Shown here piece after piece: positions 51,186 to 61,126 of a stretch of DNA of 64,000 nt. Both the position numbers and the translations under genes were made by a program. Under the pieces are notes generated by a model. It did not search any database, was not told where the DNA came from, and saw only the letters and a list, made by a program, of their open reading frames with translations. The stretch is from Vibrio sp. MEBiC08052 (GTDB taxonomy: Bacteria; Pseudomonadota; Gammaproteobacteria; Enterobacterales; Vibrionaceae), in contig NZ_KQ947475.1 in assembly GCF_001506075.1 (NCBI RefSeq), forward strand, positions 2,264,390-2,328,389, in the 5' to 3' direction. Positions within the stretch are counted from its first letter, which is position 1, and each line of letters opens with the position of its first letter.

Positions 51186-53531
51186 TTAGATGCGAGATGC
51201 TGCCGCATAGTTTTTCAATAAATCAGGAACATCCAGTATTAATGCAATATGTCCATCACTGGTAATCGTTGCCCCAGCCATCCCCGGCGTTCCTTGCAGC
51301 AAATTATCCAACGGCTTAATCACGACTTCTTCTTGTCCTATCAATGTATCCACGACGAAACCAACCCTCTGGTTCCCCAACTGTACAATGACAACATGTC
51401 CATGCCCTTTACGATGCTCAATAATGCCCCGACGAGGCGCAAGCCAATTTTGTAAATAAAACAAAGGGATGGATTTTTCACGCACAATAATGGTCAGTTG
51501 TCCATCAACCACGTTAGTCCGGCTCAAATCCAGATGGAAAATCTCACTCACACTCGCCAGTGGTAATGCGAATGGACTCCCAGCGACACCGACCATCAGT
51601 GTAGGCAGAATTGCCAGCGTCAATGGAACTTTAATAGCAATTTTGGTACCTTTCCCAATTTCGGAGTCGATGTCGATCGAACCATTCAGAGTGTTAATCG
51701 CTGTTTTGACCACGTCCATACCAACACCACGACCAGAGATGTCAGAAATCTGTTCTTTACTGGAGAAGCCCGGCATGAAAATGAGGTTAAAGCACTCTTT
51801 ATTGGTCAAACGAGAAGCGGCATCTTCATCCATGAGCCCTTTCTTAACTGCAATACCTCTCAGTTTATCCGGGTTCATGCCCGCACCATCATCGATGATG
51901 CAAAGTTCAATGTGGTCACCTTCTTGCGATGCAGATAGCAGCACTTTCCCAGTTCGAGGCTTGCCGGCTTTCATACGGTCATCCGGCATTTCAATCCCGT
52001 GGTCAACAGAGTTGCGGACCAAGTGAATCAGTGGGTCTGCCAGTGCCTCAACCAGATTTTTATCCAAATCGGTATCTTCACCACGCATTTCCAGCACAAT
52101 ATCTTTCTTCAGACTTCTCGCCAAATCCCGAACAACACGAGGGAAACGACCAAATACTTTCTTGATCGGCTGCATTCTCGTTTTCATGACTGCACCTTGC
52201 AGATCGGCAGTCACTACATCTAAATTCGATACAGCTTTTGACATTTCTTCATCATTGCTGTTCAAACCAAGACTGAGCAGGCGATTTCGAACAAGTACCA
52301 GCTCACCGACCATATTCATGATAGTATCCAGTGTGGAAGTATCGACACGGACACTCGCTTCAGCCTGTGTTTTTTTCGCTACGGCAACTTCCTTGGACTC
52401 CCGAGTCGCGACCTGTGTTTGAGCTTCTGGCTTCTCTTGGACTGGCGGGGTGACCGATGGTTTCGCTTGCGCGCTCGCTTTTGGTGGTGCTGCAGTTGCT
52501 TTTTTCGGAGGTTCGGTTGCTTTCGTAACAGGTTCAAGATTTGCTGACGCCGGTCTGACCGCCATTTCCAACTCTTCTATGGACGGCCCTTTGCCTGCGC
52601 CATGTAACTCATCCAGTAATTTTTCGAACTCGTCATCGGTCATCAAATCACTGTCACTGCTATTTGAGGCTGATGCTGACGACTGAACAGTTGAATCTGC
52701 TGCTGGTGTTTTCTTCGGTGGCGGTGCCGCAACAGGTTCTTTCCCTTCAACTGAAGGCCCCTTCCCTACACCGTGCAGTTCATCAAGTAATTTCTCGAAT
52801 TCATCATCGGTAATATCACCACTATCACTCGTGGTCTGCTGCGGTGATGATGCTTTAGATGCCTGAACTGATTCTTTTGGCACAGTTTCTTTTGATGCAG
52901 ACTGAGAGCCATGGGCCGGAGATTTTCCTTTGCCATGGAGCTCATCCAGCAGTTGCTCAAACTCATCTTGGGTAATTTCATCAATTGAGTTAGCGCTTGT
53001 CGTGTCAGAAACAGCTTTATTTTCTGGTTGAGGCGTCTCTTCAACAGATGCTGCTGGCTCTTCATCAAACAATGATGTGTCATCATCTGATGATGTATCC
53101 GACGAGAGCAGGATATCCTCTGATTCATCTTCATCTGCTGAGGCAGGTTGAGAAAGTCGGTGCAACTCTTCCAATAAGGTTGGATCTGCGGGTTCGAGAG
53201 GTTCACGATCTTGCACAGCTTGGAACTGTTCGTTTACAGTATCTAAAGCCCGTAACATCGTATCCATGAGGCCAGATGTTACTTTTCGCTGTCTGTTACG
53301 CAATATATCGAAGACATTTTCGGCACCGTGACAGGTTGCAACCAACTCAGTTAAAGCAAGGAAACCAGCGCCCCCTTTTACCGTATGGAACCCTCGAAAG
53401 ATTGCATTTAAAAGGTCGTTATCTTCAGGATTATTTTCAAGCTCAACCAACTGCTCGGACAACAGCTCTAATATTTCACCTGCCTCAACTAAAAAATCCT
53501 GTAAAATATCTTCATCTAATTCGTAGCTCAT
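51186..53531 (-). CDS. cheA: Chemotaxis histidine kinase CheA with triple linker repeat
   Basis: Protein of 781 residues. P1 phosphotransfer domain with His49 in FHTVKGGAGF; a long acidic linker (about 125-395); then dimerisation (VRVDTSTLDTIMNMVGELVLVRNRL), ATP-binding (LIHLVRNSVDHGIE, DDGAGM, GRGVGMDVV) and CheW-like regulatory domains. The linker holds three copies of a motif close to DDEFEKLLDELHGxGKGP at residues 186-205, 240-260 and 297-317. In vibrios the CheA linker contains the localisation/inheritance region that binds ParP and ParC, so the repeats may be docking sites (inferred). Confidence 0.96.
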   Translation of the reverse strand: MSYELDEDILQDFLVEAGEILELLSEQLVELENNPEDNDLLNAIFRGFHTVKGGAGFLALTELVATCHGAENVFDILRNRQRKVTSGLMDTMLRALDTVNEQFQAVQDREPLEPADPTLLEELHRLSQPASADEDESEDILLSSDTSSDDDTSLFDEEPAASVEETPQPENKAVSDTTSANSIDEITQDEFEQLLDELHGKGKSPAHGSQSASKETVPKESVQASKASSPQQTTSDSGDITDDEFEKLLDELHGVGKGPSVEGKEPVAAPPPKKTPAADSTVQSSASASNSSDSDLMTDDEFEKLLDELHGAGKGPSIEELEMAVRPASANLEPVTKATEPPKKATAAPPKASAQAKPSVTPPVQEKPEAQTQVATRESKEVAVAKKTQAEASVRVDTSTLDTIMNMVGELVLVRNRLLSLGLNSNDEEMSKAVSNLDVVTADLQGAVMKTRMQPIKKVFGRFPRVVRDLARSLKKDIVLEMRGEDTDLDKNLVEALADPLIHLVRNSVDHGIEMPDDRMKAGKPRTGKVLLSASQEGDHIELCIIDDGAGMNPDKLRGIAVKKGLMDEDAASRLTNKECFNLIFMPGFSSKEQISDISGRGVGMDVVKTAINTLNGSIDIDSEIGKGTKIAIKVPLTLAILPTLMVGVAGSPFALPLASVSEIFHLDLSRTNVVDGQLTIIVREKSIPLFYLQNWLAPRRGIIEHRKGHGHVVIVQLGNQRVGFVVDTLIGQEEVVIKPLDNLLQGTPGMAGATITSDGHIALILDVPDLLKNYAAASRI
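52581..52976 (-). repeat. Three spaced protein-coding repeats in the cheA linker
   Basis: Copies lie at 52917-52976, 52752-52814 and 52581-52643, with a period of 54 and then 57 codons. The protein motif is T.DEFE.LLDELHG.GK.P. Copies two and three are nearly identical and copy one is more divergent, with Pro/Ala/Ser-rich spacers. Confidence 0.85.
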
Positions 53532-53540
53532 ACGGCACCT

Positions 53541-54263
53541 CTAAAAACCAAGACTCGATAACAAATCGTCAACTTCGTCTTGAGATGAAACAGCATCACT
53601 TCTTTCATGAGGATTCAAAATTGGCCCCTCAGGATCAGTAGACTGATGTTTTGTCTTATCTTCTTGTTGTTCTGATTGCTCTGTTCCAAACACGGTAAGA
53701 ATGTCGACCAATCGCTGCTCGACTTCATTAACCAATGTGATAACCCGCCGAATAATCTGTCCTGTCAGGTCTTGGAAATCTTGAGCCATGAGAATGTCCA
53801 TCAACTCACCACGCAACTCCGAACTATCACCTTCAATCTGACTGAGTAGATCGTCAATTCGATGGCAGAGTGCTTTAAACTCATCTAATGCGATTCGACC
53901 TTTCATGAGCTCGTTCCATTGAGGACGAACATCCAATAGCGTCTGATGCAATTGATCAGCGATAGGCATACAGCGATCAACAGCATCCATCGTTTTGTTA
54001 GCAGCAACCTCGGTTTTGGAAATGACATACTGGAGGCGATCTTTTGCATCAGGAATTTCAGCTGTTGCAATCTCACTCATCCGTTCATCAATGGTAAATT
54101 CCTTTATCGATTCATGCAGTTCTCGGGTCAGCTCACCAATCTGCCGAAACATAGGATCAGCGGATTTAGCCTTGTATATACCCACCAATAATGCATTAGC
54201 TTCTTCTTTTTTGCCGCTTTCCAATAAATGGACGAGCTGTTGTGCTTGTTCTAATTCAATCAT
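53541..54263 (-). CDS. cheZ: Chemotaxis phosphatase CheZ
   Basis: Protein of 240 residues, mostly helical. The catalytic segment LMDILMAQDFQDLTGQIIRRVITLV has the conserved Asp/Gln pair, and the C-terminal CheY-binding tail ends SQDEVDDLLSSLGF. It dephosphorylates CheY-P to end the tumbling/switch signal. It lies between cheY and cheA. Confidence 0.96.
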   Translation of the reverse strand: MIELEQAQQLVHLLESGKKEEANALLVGIYKAKSADPMFRQIGELTRELHESIKEFTIDERMSEIATAEIPDAKDRLQYVISKTEVAANKTMDAVDRCMPIADQLHQTLLDVRPQWNELMKGRIALDEFKALCHRIDDLLSQIEGDSSELRGELMDILMAQDFQDLTGQIIRRVITLVNEVEQRLVDILTVFGTEQSEQQEDKTKHQSTDPEGPILNPHERSDAVSSQDEVDDLLSSLGF

Positions 54264-54333
54264 CCTGAAGAGCCTTTATACGCGAATAAATGTTTCTCTT
54301 ACCTGATCAGGTACTCAGATCAAAGTTCAAGAC

Positions 54334-54726
54334 TTATAAACGCTCAAAGATTTTATCCAACTTTTCCTTAAGCGTAGCCGCTGTAAATGGTTTGACAATA
54401 TAGCCATTCACGCCTGCCTGAGCAGCTTCAATAATTTGCTCACGCTTCGCTTCAGCTGTAATCATCAACACAGGAAGATGCTTCAGCTCCTCATCAGAAC
54501 GAATGTGTTTCAGTAAATCAATCCCTTGCATTCCCGGCATATTCCAGTCGGTCACGACAAAGTCAAAATCACCTTTCTTAAGCATAGGCAAAGCCGTTAA
54601 CCCGTCATCAGCTTCTTGAGTATTATTAAAACCCAAGTCGCGGAGCAGGTTTTTCACTATTCGGCGCATTGTTGAAAAATCGTCAACAATAAGGATTTTC
54701 ATGTTTTTATTCAAAATTGCCTCCAC
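54334..54726 (-). CDS. cheY: Chemotaxis response regulator CheY
   Basis: Single receiver domain of 130 residues with acidic pair in [12 protein letters not shown], phospho-acceptor Asp60 ([12 protein letters not shown]), Thr in MITAEAK and Lys in [11 protein letters not shown]. CheY-P binds the flagellar switch. The GTG at 54726 gives the usual vibrio N-terminus MEAILNKN; an ATG eight codons later is the alternative. Confidence 0.96.
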   Translation of the reverse strand: MEAILNKNMKILIVDDFSTMRRIVKNLLRDLGFNNTQEADDGLTALPMLKKGDFDFVVTDWNMPGMQGIDLLKHIRSDEELKHLPVLMITAEAKREQIIEAAQAGVNGYIVKPFTAATLKEKLDKIFERL

Positions 54727-54747
54727 TGAGTATGAGATCAGTGATAT

Positions 54748-55485
54748 TTAGTCATTTTGTGTCCAAGAACGCAGCTTTGTTCTTAAACGCTGCATGGTTT
54801 GGCTTAATATTTGGCTTACGCGAGACTCACTTACACCAAGCACTTCACCAATTTCTTTTAAGTTTAGCTCTTCATCATAATAGAGCGAAAGTACTAAAGC
54901 TTCACGTTCAGGAAGCGATTTTATTGATTCAACCAATGCTTTACGAAATGATTCGTCAGCAACACCTTTAAATGGTGAATTGTCATCATCACTATCAAAA
55001 GGTGATATCGCGTCATCAGAAACCCCTAAATCTTCGATACCAACAATCCGAGAACTGTTTATATCGGTAACGATACTATGATATTGATCTAACGACATTC
55101 CCAGATACTTAGCAACCTCTGTATCGGTCGGTTCACGATTTAATTCACCTTCAAGTACCGAAATTGCTTGGCTGATCTCACGATTATATTTATGAACGGA
55201 TCGGGGAACCCAGTCTCCACGACGAATATCATCCAGCATTGCTCCCCGAATACGGATCCCCGCATAAGTTTCAAAACTGGCGCCTTTACTATTATCATAG
55301 TTTTTTTGCGCTTCGAGTAGTCCGATCATTCCCGCTTGAATTAAATCTTCGACCTGAACACTCGGTGGTAACCGTCCGATCAAGTGGTGTGCGATACGCT
55401 TAACCAATACAGAATACTTTTCCAGAAAAGCCTGCTGATTATTGATATTTCCATATTGATCGTACGTCAGCGCCTTATTCACCAA
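54748..55485 (-). CDS. fliA: Flagellar sigma factor FliA (sigma-28)
   Basis: Protein of 245 residues with sigma region 2 (RIAHHLIGRLPPSVQVEDLIQAGMIGLLEAQKNYD, SFETYAGIRIRGAMLDDIRRGDWVPRSV), region 3 and region 4 (LPEREALVLSLYYDEELNLKEIGEVLGVSESRVSQILSQTMQRL). It directs late flagellar genes such as flagellins. It overlaps flhG by 11 bp. Confidence 0.97.
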   Translation of the reverse strand: MVNKALTYDQYGNINNQQAFLEKYSVLVKRIAHHLIGRLPPSVQVEDLIQAGMIGLLEAQKNYDNSKGASFETYAGIRIRGAMLDDIRRGDWVPRSVHKYNREISQAISVLEGELNREPTDTEVAKYLGMSLDQYHSIVTDINSSRIVGIEDLGVSDDAISPFDSDDDNSPFKGVADESFRKALVESIKSLPEREALVLSLYYDEELNLKEIGEVLGVSESRVSQILSQTMQRLRTKLRSWTQND

Positions 55486-56362
55486 AAGGTTCCCCTACTA
55501 TTTCAGTTCGATTTAGCAACCGTTCAACAAAAAATTCCAAATGGCCGCTCGGTGTTTTGGGTATCGGCCATGTTAATGCTTTATTCGCCAAAGAGCTAAT
55601 CGCGAGCGATGCCGGTGAACGTGGAAATGCATCAACAACGATTTTTTGTTTTTTCACAGCTTGACGTACATTATCGTCTAAAGGTATGCATGCGACGAGT
55701 TCTATACCGACATTCAGGAACCGCTCTGTGACTAAAGTCAACTTCGCGAACAACTCACGCCCCTCCCGATAACTCCGCACCATGTTTGCTACAATCTTAA
55801 AACGCGGCACCTGATGCTCACGGCTCAATAACTTAATTAAAGCATAAGCATCGGTAATTGACGTTGGTTCATCACAAACAACGACAACAACATCCTGAGC
55901 TGCTCGGGCAAAGCTCACAACCATATCAGAAATACCTGCTGCCGTGTCAACCAACAGCACGTCCATTTCTTCTTCCAGACTGCCAAATGCCCGAATTAAT
56001 CCAATATGTTGCGCATGGGATAATTCAACCATGGACTTAGTGCCGGAAGTCGCCGGGATAATTCTAATCCCATATGGTCCTTCAACGATAGCATCTTTTA
56101 ATTCACACTCACCAGCCAGAACATGCCCCAGATTCTTTTTGGGACGAATACCTAACATGACATCTACGTTTGCCAATCCCAGATCAGCATCAAGCACCAT
56201 CACTTTTTTGCCCTGACGAGCCATACTCATTGCCATACCCAAAGTTACGTTGGTTTTTCCAACGCCACCTTTTCCACCAGTCACTGCAATCACTTTCGTC
56301 AGTGTTGGTTGGCTTAAACGGCGCAGGCCGCTTGCTTGGTCGAAAATCATTTTATCTGTCAT
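55475..56362 (-). CDS. flhG: Flagellar number regulator FlhG (FleN), MinD-like ATPase
   Basis: Protein of 295 residues with Walker A TGGKGGVGKTNVTLG, MVLDADLGLANVDVMLG and LLVDTAAGISDMV, as in the MinD/ParA-like FlhG/FleN family. It limits the number of polar flagella, opposing FlhF. ATG 56362 has AGGCGG upstream and gives the normal length; the longer frame to 56416 would overlap flhF. Confidence 0.95.
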   Translation of the reverse strand: MTDKMIFDQASGLRRLSQPTLTKVIAVTGGKGGVGKTNVTLGMAMSMARQGKKVMVLDADLGLANVDVMLGIRPKKNLGHVLAGECELKDAIVEGPYGIRIIPATSGTKSMVELSHAQHIGLIRAFGSLEEEMDVLLVDTAAGISDMVVSFARAAQDVVVVVCDEPTSITDAYALIKLLSREHQVPRFKIVANMVRSYREGRELFAKLTLVTERFLNVGIELVACIPLDDNVRQAVKKQKIVVDAFPRSPASLAISSLANKALTWPIPKTPSGHLEFFVERLLNRTEIVGEPFGE

Positions 56363-56375
56363 ATCTATTCGCCGC

Positions 56376-57884
56376 CTAGATTCTCTCTGAGTCACTGCTC
56401 CAGTAGTGAGGCTCATTGTCAGCCGACTTCTCTAGCAATTCGTTCGCTTTCGCTACCATATATTTTGGCTGAGCAATCACAATATCTTCAGGGACACGCT
56501 GGCCATTCGCGATATAAGCGACTGGTAACGCATTTTCTACCACCACACTCACAAACTCTCCCAAACTCAGGGATTCATCTAATTTAGTCATGATGCATCC
56601 GGATAAGGGAATTCGTCTGAAGTGGTCAATGGTTTCCTGAAGTACCTTTCTTTGTGCTGTTGCTGGTAAAACTAAATAACTTTTGATCACGCCACCGCGA
56701 TCCTGCATTAAAGTGTCAAGTTGTTCAGACAAACGCACATCTCGTTGGCCCATACCTGCTGTATCCACAAGAATCAGACGTCGATTTCGTAACTGTTGAA
56801 CTACATCGGCTAACTCGTTGGAATCTTTAGCAACTTTTACAGGGCATCCCATAATTCTGCCATATATCGCTAACTGCTCATGGGCACCAATACGGTAAGT
56901 ATCCGTTGTTACCAGCGCGACATTATCCGAACCGTATTCCATTGCTGCTCTGGCAGCCAGTTTTGCCACGGTTGTCGTCTTCCCGACACCCGTCGGTCCG
57001 AGCAAGGCGACAACTCCGCCTCGCTTTAAAATATCCTGATTGACCACCGGAATTTGATCCGACACTAATCCAAGCAAAGCACGCCATGCTTTGGGGGGAG
57101 GTGTATCTTCCGGTATATAACAAGCAAGCTGATCCGCCAGTTCCAGCGACAGCCCCATCCGAGACAATCGCTTGATTAACATGGCTCGGAGCGGTTCTCG
57201 ACGTTCAACCTCCTGCCACATTAAACCGGAAACTTGATGTTCCAGAAGACGACGAATCGAATTGATATCTTCTTTCATCAACTCAAAATCCTGCGTATTC
57301 TGAACGTCTTCTTCACGTTTGTGGCGACGTTCATAACGAGAAGGATCCAGTTGAGGCTTGTGAGGTTCTTCTCGCTCTTCCCATCGACTAACTGGCGAGT
57401 GATCCCCATGGCGTGGAGAAGTATTGCTCGCTGAAGCATTCTTTTCTTTTGCCTGACGCTGTAACAGAGATGATAACGAATCTTCACGAGCCGGCTCTTC
57501 GTCTGACTGAGCTGGCGTATACTGTTTCAGTAAATTGGCAAAACGGTTGGTCATGGAACCACGTTGACTTGACGGCTGTTGTTGCCGTTGTGGTTTCTGA
57601 AGCGTTGCCGCAGTACGTTGACCGAGCTGGACGCGATCCTCTTCTAGCTCACGTCGTTTTGATGAACCGACTGAAGGCGAAGACGCATCCCGGTAACGCG
57701 GTTGAGAATTATAACCGTGAACTTGTGTTTTGGGAGCAACAGTATCGCTGTCAACCGCAGCAACGATTTCTACCCCACCTGCAACTTTTTTATTAGACAT
57801 GATCACCGCATCGACCCCAAGTTCCTCTTTCACTTGAAGTAGTGCTGTTTTCATGTCTTTAGCAAAAAATCGTTTTATCTTCAA
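56376..57884 (-). CDS. flhF: Flagellar placement GTPase FlhF
   Basis: SRP-type GTPase of 502 residues. N-terminal B domain (MKIKRFFAKDMKTALLQVKEELGVDAVIMSNKK), a basic low-complexity linker, then the NG domains with G1 GPTGVGKTTTVAKLAARAA, G3 ILVDTAGMGQRD and G4 MTKLDES. It marks the pole where the single flagellum is built. It lies 28 bp after flhA. Confidence 0.96.
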   Translation of the reverse strand: MKIKRFFAKDMKTALLQVKEELGVDAVIMSNKKVAGGVEIVAAVDSDTVAPKTQVHGYNSQPRYRDASSPSVGSSKRRELEEDRVQLGQRTAATLQKPQRQQQPSSQRGSMTNRFANLLKQYTPAQSDEEPAREDSLSSLLQRQAKEKNASASNTSPRHGDHSPVSRWEEREEPHKPQLDPSRYERRHKREEDVQNTQDFELMKEDINSIRRLLEHQVSGLMWQEVERREPLRAMLIKRLSRMGLSLELADQLACYIPEDTPPPKAWRALLGLVSDQIPVVNQDILKRGGVVALLGPTGVGKTTTVAKLAARAAMEYGSDNVALVTTDTYRIGAHEQLAIYGRIMGCPVKVAKDSNELADVVQQLRNRRLILVDTAGMGQRDVRLSEQLDTLMQDRGGVIKSYLVLPATAQRKVLQETIDHFRRIPLSGCIMTKLDESLSLGEFVSVVVENALPVAYIANGQRVPEDIVIAQPKYMVAKANELLEKSADNEPHYWSSDSERI

Positions 57885-57912
57885 AGCAGCAACCCACCAT
57901 CATGTTTATCTG

Positions 57913-60006
57913 CTAGTTACCGACAGCCTGTACAATTCGAATCTGTTTCTCGTCAGGAATCTCCTGATAAGAAAGCACGCGCAAGTTGGGTATCGTATTT
58001 TTCACAAATTTAGCCAGTGTGGCGCGCAGAACACCGGATGTGAGTAAAACAGCAGGCTCACCTTTCAACTCCTGCTCCTGAGTCGCCTGACTCAAAGAAG
58101 ATTGAAGTCGTTCAGCGAGGCCGGGTTCAATCCCCGCAGACTCGCCACCTGACGCTTGCATAGTCTGATGCAATAATTGTTCCAACTCAGGAATCAACGT
58201 AATCACCGGCAATTCAGGTTCTATTCCATTGATTTCCTGAACAATTAGCCGTCTCAGAGCAATCCGAACAGCAGCCGTCAAAATGTCAGGTTCTTGACTC
58301 TTCCCAGAATATTCTGCAAGGGTTTGAACAATGGTACGGATGTCGCGAATCGGGATCGCTTCATTCAATAAATTTTGCAGAACCTTAACCACAGTGCCCA
58401 ATGGCAGTTGGTCCGGCACAAAGTTTTCAACCAGTTTTGGAGCACTACGCGATAACATCTCCAACAAATTCTGAACCTCTTCGTGACCGATCAACTGGGC
58501 AGCATTATTCGTCAGTAACTGACTCAAATGGGTCGCTAATACCGTCGATGAATCGACAACGGTATAACCCAATGCCTGAGCGTGTTCTCGCTGATCCTCA
58601 CGAATCCAAACCGCTTCTAAACCAAACGCAGGGTCAGAAGTCTGCTCGCCGTCAATCAGTCCATAGACTTGCCCTGGATTGATCGCCAACTCCTGATCAG
58701 GCCGAATCTCTGCTTCCCCGACAGCAACTCCCATCAAAGTAATCCGGTAACTGTTCGGGGTTAACTCGAGATTATCCCGAATATGAACGGGCGGAATCAG
58801 AAAACCAAAATCTTGTGATAGTTTTTTTCTGACTCCTTTTACCCGCTCCAATAGTTCTCCGCCTTGATCACGATCCACCAACGGAATTAACCGATAGCCA
58901 ACCTCCAAACCAATAATATCAACCGGCTGAACATCATCCCAAGACAGCTCTTTTAATCTCGGAGACTCAGTATCCATTTCTGCGGGTAATTTCTTGTCTT
59001 CAGCAGCTTTGTGTTGTTTTTTACGTAAAAGATAAGCCCCGCCACCAGCCAGAGAGGCCAGTAGCAAGAAAGAGAAATGAGGCATACCGGGCACAATTCC
59101 CATTACACCTAGAATTGCAGCCGTAATCATGAGAGCTTTCGGATTGTCGAACAGCTGGAAGATCACTTGCTGCCCCATATCCTCATCGGTATTTTGACGC
59201 GTAACCATAATCGCGGCGCCGATAGATAGGAGCAATGACGGAATTTGAGCGACCAGACCGTCACCAATGGTCAACAAGGTATATATCTGAATCGCCTCAC
59301 CGAAATTCAGGTCATACTGAATCATCCCAATTGTCAATCCACCAACAATGTTGATGAATAGGATGAGAATCCCCGCAATCGCATCACCTTTCACAAACTT
59401 TGAAGCACCATCCATCGAACCGTAAAAGTCAGCTTCTTTCGTCACTTCAAACCGACGAAGACGTGCTTGTTCCTGATCAATCAACCCCGCATTCAAATCA
59501 GCATCAATGGCCATCTGTTTCCCGGGCAAAGCATCCAACGTAAAGCGAGCACTTACTTCAGAAATCCGTCCGGCCCCTTTGGTGACAACCATAAAGTTAA
59601 TAATCATCAAAATCAGGAAAACCACCAGACCCACAGCATAGTTCCCACCAATCACCACACTACCGAATGCTTCGATCACACTACCGGCAGCTCCCGGGCC
59701 GCCATGACCATACAATAAAACTACCCGAGTCGATGCAACGTTCAATGCCAAACGCAATAACGTTGCAATCAGCAATACAGAAGGGAATGCAGCGAAGTCG
59801 AGTGGTCTGCGCGTATATACGGTCACCAGCAAGACGACCATCGACAAAGCAATGTTAAACGTAAAAAAGAGGTCCAACATAAATGCCGGGATAGGCAAAA
59901 CCACCATCCCCAGCGTCGCAAGTACCATGACAGGAGCACCGATAGCAGGGATCGTTCTCCGTGGAATGGCGGGTAATTTGTCAGCAAATGGCAGCGTAAA
60001 CTTCAT
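57913..60006 (-). CDS. flhA: Flagellar type III export gate protein FlhA
   Basis: Protein of 697 residues with eight TM segments in the first half, the conserved FHIPEP-type loop (VSARFTLDALPGKQMAIDADLNAGLIDQEQARLRR) and a large cytoplasmic domain (VGYRLIPLVDRDQGGELLERVKGVRKKL). It is the export gate of the flagellar secretion system. As first gene of the leftward block it follows a sigma-54-type promoter. No flhB is next to it, as in V. cholerae. Confidence 0.97.
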   Translation of the reverse strand: MKFTLPFADKLPAIPRRTIPAIGAPVMVLATLGMVVLPIPAFMLDLFFTFNIALSMVVLLVTVYTRRPLDFAAFPSVLLIATLLRLALNVASTRVVLLYGHGGPGAAGSVIEAFGSVVIGGNYAVGLVVFLILMIINFMVVTKGAGRISEVSARFTLDALPGKQMAIDADLNAGLIDQEQARLRRFEVTKEADFYGSMDGASKFVKGDAIAGILILFINIVGGLTIGMIQYDLNFGEAIQIYTLLTIGDGLVAQIPSLLLSIGAAIMVTRQNTDEDMGQQVIFQLFDNPKALMITAAILGVMGIVPGMPHFSFLLLASLAGGGAYLLRKKQHKAAEDKKLPAEMDTESPRLKELSWDDVQPVDIIGLEVGYRLIPLVDRDQGGELLERVKGVRKKLSQDFGFLIPPVHIRDNLELTPNSYRITLMGVAVGEAEIRPDQELAINPGQVYGLIDGEQTSDPAFGLEAVWIREDQREHAQALGYTVVDSSTVLATHLSQLLTNNAAQLIGHEEVQNLLEMLSRSAPKLVENFVPDQLPLGTVVKVLQNLLNEAIPIRDIRTIVQTLAEYSGKSQEPDILTAAVRIALRRLIVQEINGIEPELPVITLIPELEQLLHQTMQASGGESAGIEPGLAERLQSSLSQATQEQELKGEPAVLLTSGVLRATLAKFVKNTIPNLRVLSYQEIPDEKQIRIVQAVGN

Positions 60007-60090
60007 AGATGACCGTTTATAATTCTCTGTTGGGAATTGAAGTGCCTGAACATCAGGCCGTCGTTGGGAATTTCTGGATTTCTCGCTTCA

Positions 60091-60106
60091 TGCAATAATT
60101 GCACCA
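60091..60106 (-). promoter_or_regulatory. Sigma-54-type promoter of the flhA operon
   Basis: On the minus strand the sequence reads TGGTGCAATTATTGCA: GG and GC separated by 10 nt, with an exact TTGCA at -12. Transcription would start near 60080. Vibrio flhA-flhF-flhG-fliA genes are known as sigma-54/FlrC-dependent, which supports the call. Confidence 0.7.
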
Positions 60107-60345
60107 TAAACATGTCAAATTTATGGCTCGCAGATAGGGCATCACTCGGAGCACTGAAATGATATAGATGAAACTCGGAATAATATTGCTAAACAACGAA
60201 ACGAATAGAGAACAGAGACTGCCCTATCAGTCAGACATAGGGTCATCAAAAGATATACAACAAATATAGAAAATCAATTTCTCTGGGAACATGACAAGAG
60301 GCAAACATTAATGACCCAACATTAGCATCTCTTTAACTCTAGGTT

Positions 60346-60376
60346 GGGAGGAACATACTGCCTAAATGTTCCTCCC
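60346..60376. terminator. Hairpin downstream of sixA
   Basis: GGGAGGAACAT at 60346-60356 pairs perfectly with ATGTTCCTCCC at 60366-60376 around a 9-nt loop. T residues follow on the plus strand but not on the minus strand, so it is an imperfect terminator for sixA. Confidence 0.5.
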
Positions 60377-60423
60377 TTTCTGACAAAAGTCTGAGAACCC
60401 GTCTCACCGCTATCAGCGGCAAA

Positions 60424-60891
60424 CTATTTCGGCGCAAGACGCCACAATAATTCACCCTGTTGTGTCTCAGGTACGTAATCAAGACAAGCCAATCCGGATG
60501 TTGGGAACATCGGTGCCGGCATGTCTCTGACGAACTCACTGGTCAAATAGCCGACCAAAGGTAAGTGGGAGACGAGAAAAAATGAATTGACTCGTTCAAT
60601 ATCAGCCAAAGCCATCAAATAATCGAACACCCGATCTGATTTTCCGTAAGGCGTTATATCGTCGTAAGTTTCGATACTGCGAGCCTCAACGTAAGCAGCG
60701 ATTTCCCGCCATGTTTCTTGCGCTCTAAGATAAGGGCTAATCAACACCTTATCGACACTGATTTTCTGTATGTCATTCGCTTGTTTCATCACTGAAACCG
60801 ACTCACTCTTCCCAAGTTCGGTCAAAGGCCGATCCGCATCACCTGTCGCGCAATATCCCGCTTCTCCATGACGCATAATAAAAATTTTCAT
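60424..60891 (-). CDS. sixA: Phosphohistidine phosphatase SixA
   Basis: Protein of 155 residues of the histidine-phosphatase family. The RHG motif is at the start (MKIFIMRHGEAGYC), with SPYLRAQETW and LVSHLPLVGYL carrying the other active-site residues. SixA removes phosphate from His of phosphotransfer proteins such as ArcB or PTS NPr. Divergent from the M16 peptidase gene. Confidence 0.94.
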   Translation of the reverse strand: MKIFIMRHGEAGYCATGDADRPLTELGKSESVSVMKQANDIQKISVDKVLISPYLRAQETWREIAAYVEARSIETYDDITPYGKSDRVFDYLMALADIERVNSFFLVSHLPLVGYLTSEFVRDMPAPMFPTSGLACLDYVPETQQGELLWRLAPK

Positions 60892-61126
60892 ACGATGGCT
60901 ACCTTAAATACACCATTAAACTCACAGGTGAGTTCATACTCACTCAATATAGCCAAGTCCTGATTTTCGTCGTTAGAGAAACCTCAACTCTATATTGGCT
61001 GCTTCACTCGAATTGAGCAAATTAAAATAACATTTTACTCATAAAATTGTTATCCGAGGTTGGCGACGTCAGTTTTCAACGTCATACTAATAATCGATTC
61101 CCTAGCCACGTCTGGAGGCATGTCTC

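Larger units (their letters stand above)
60007..60423. other. Intergenic stretch between sixA and flhA
   Basis: These 417 bp hold no gene. They contain the flhA promoter element at 60091-60106 and an 11-bp hairpin at 60346-60376, listed separately. Confidence 0.6.
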
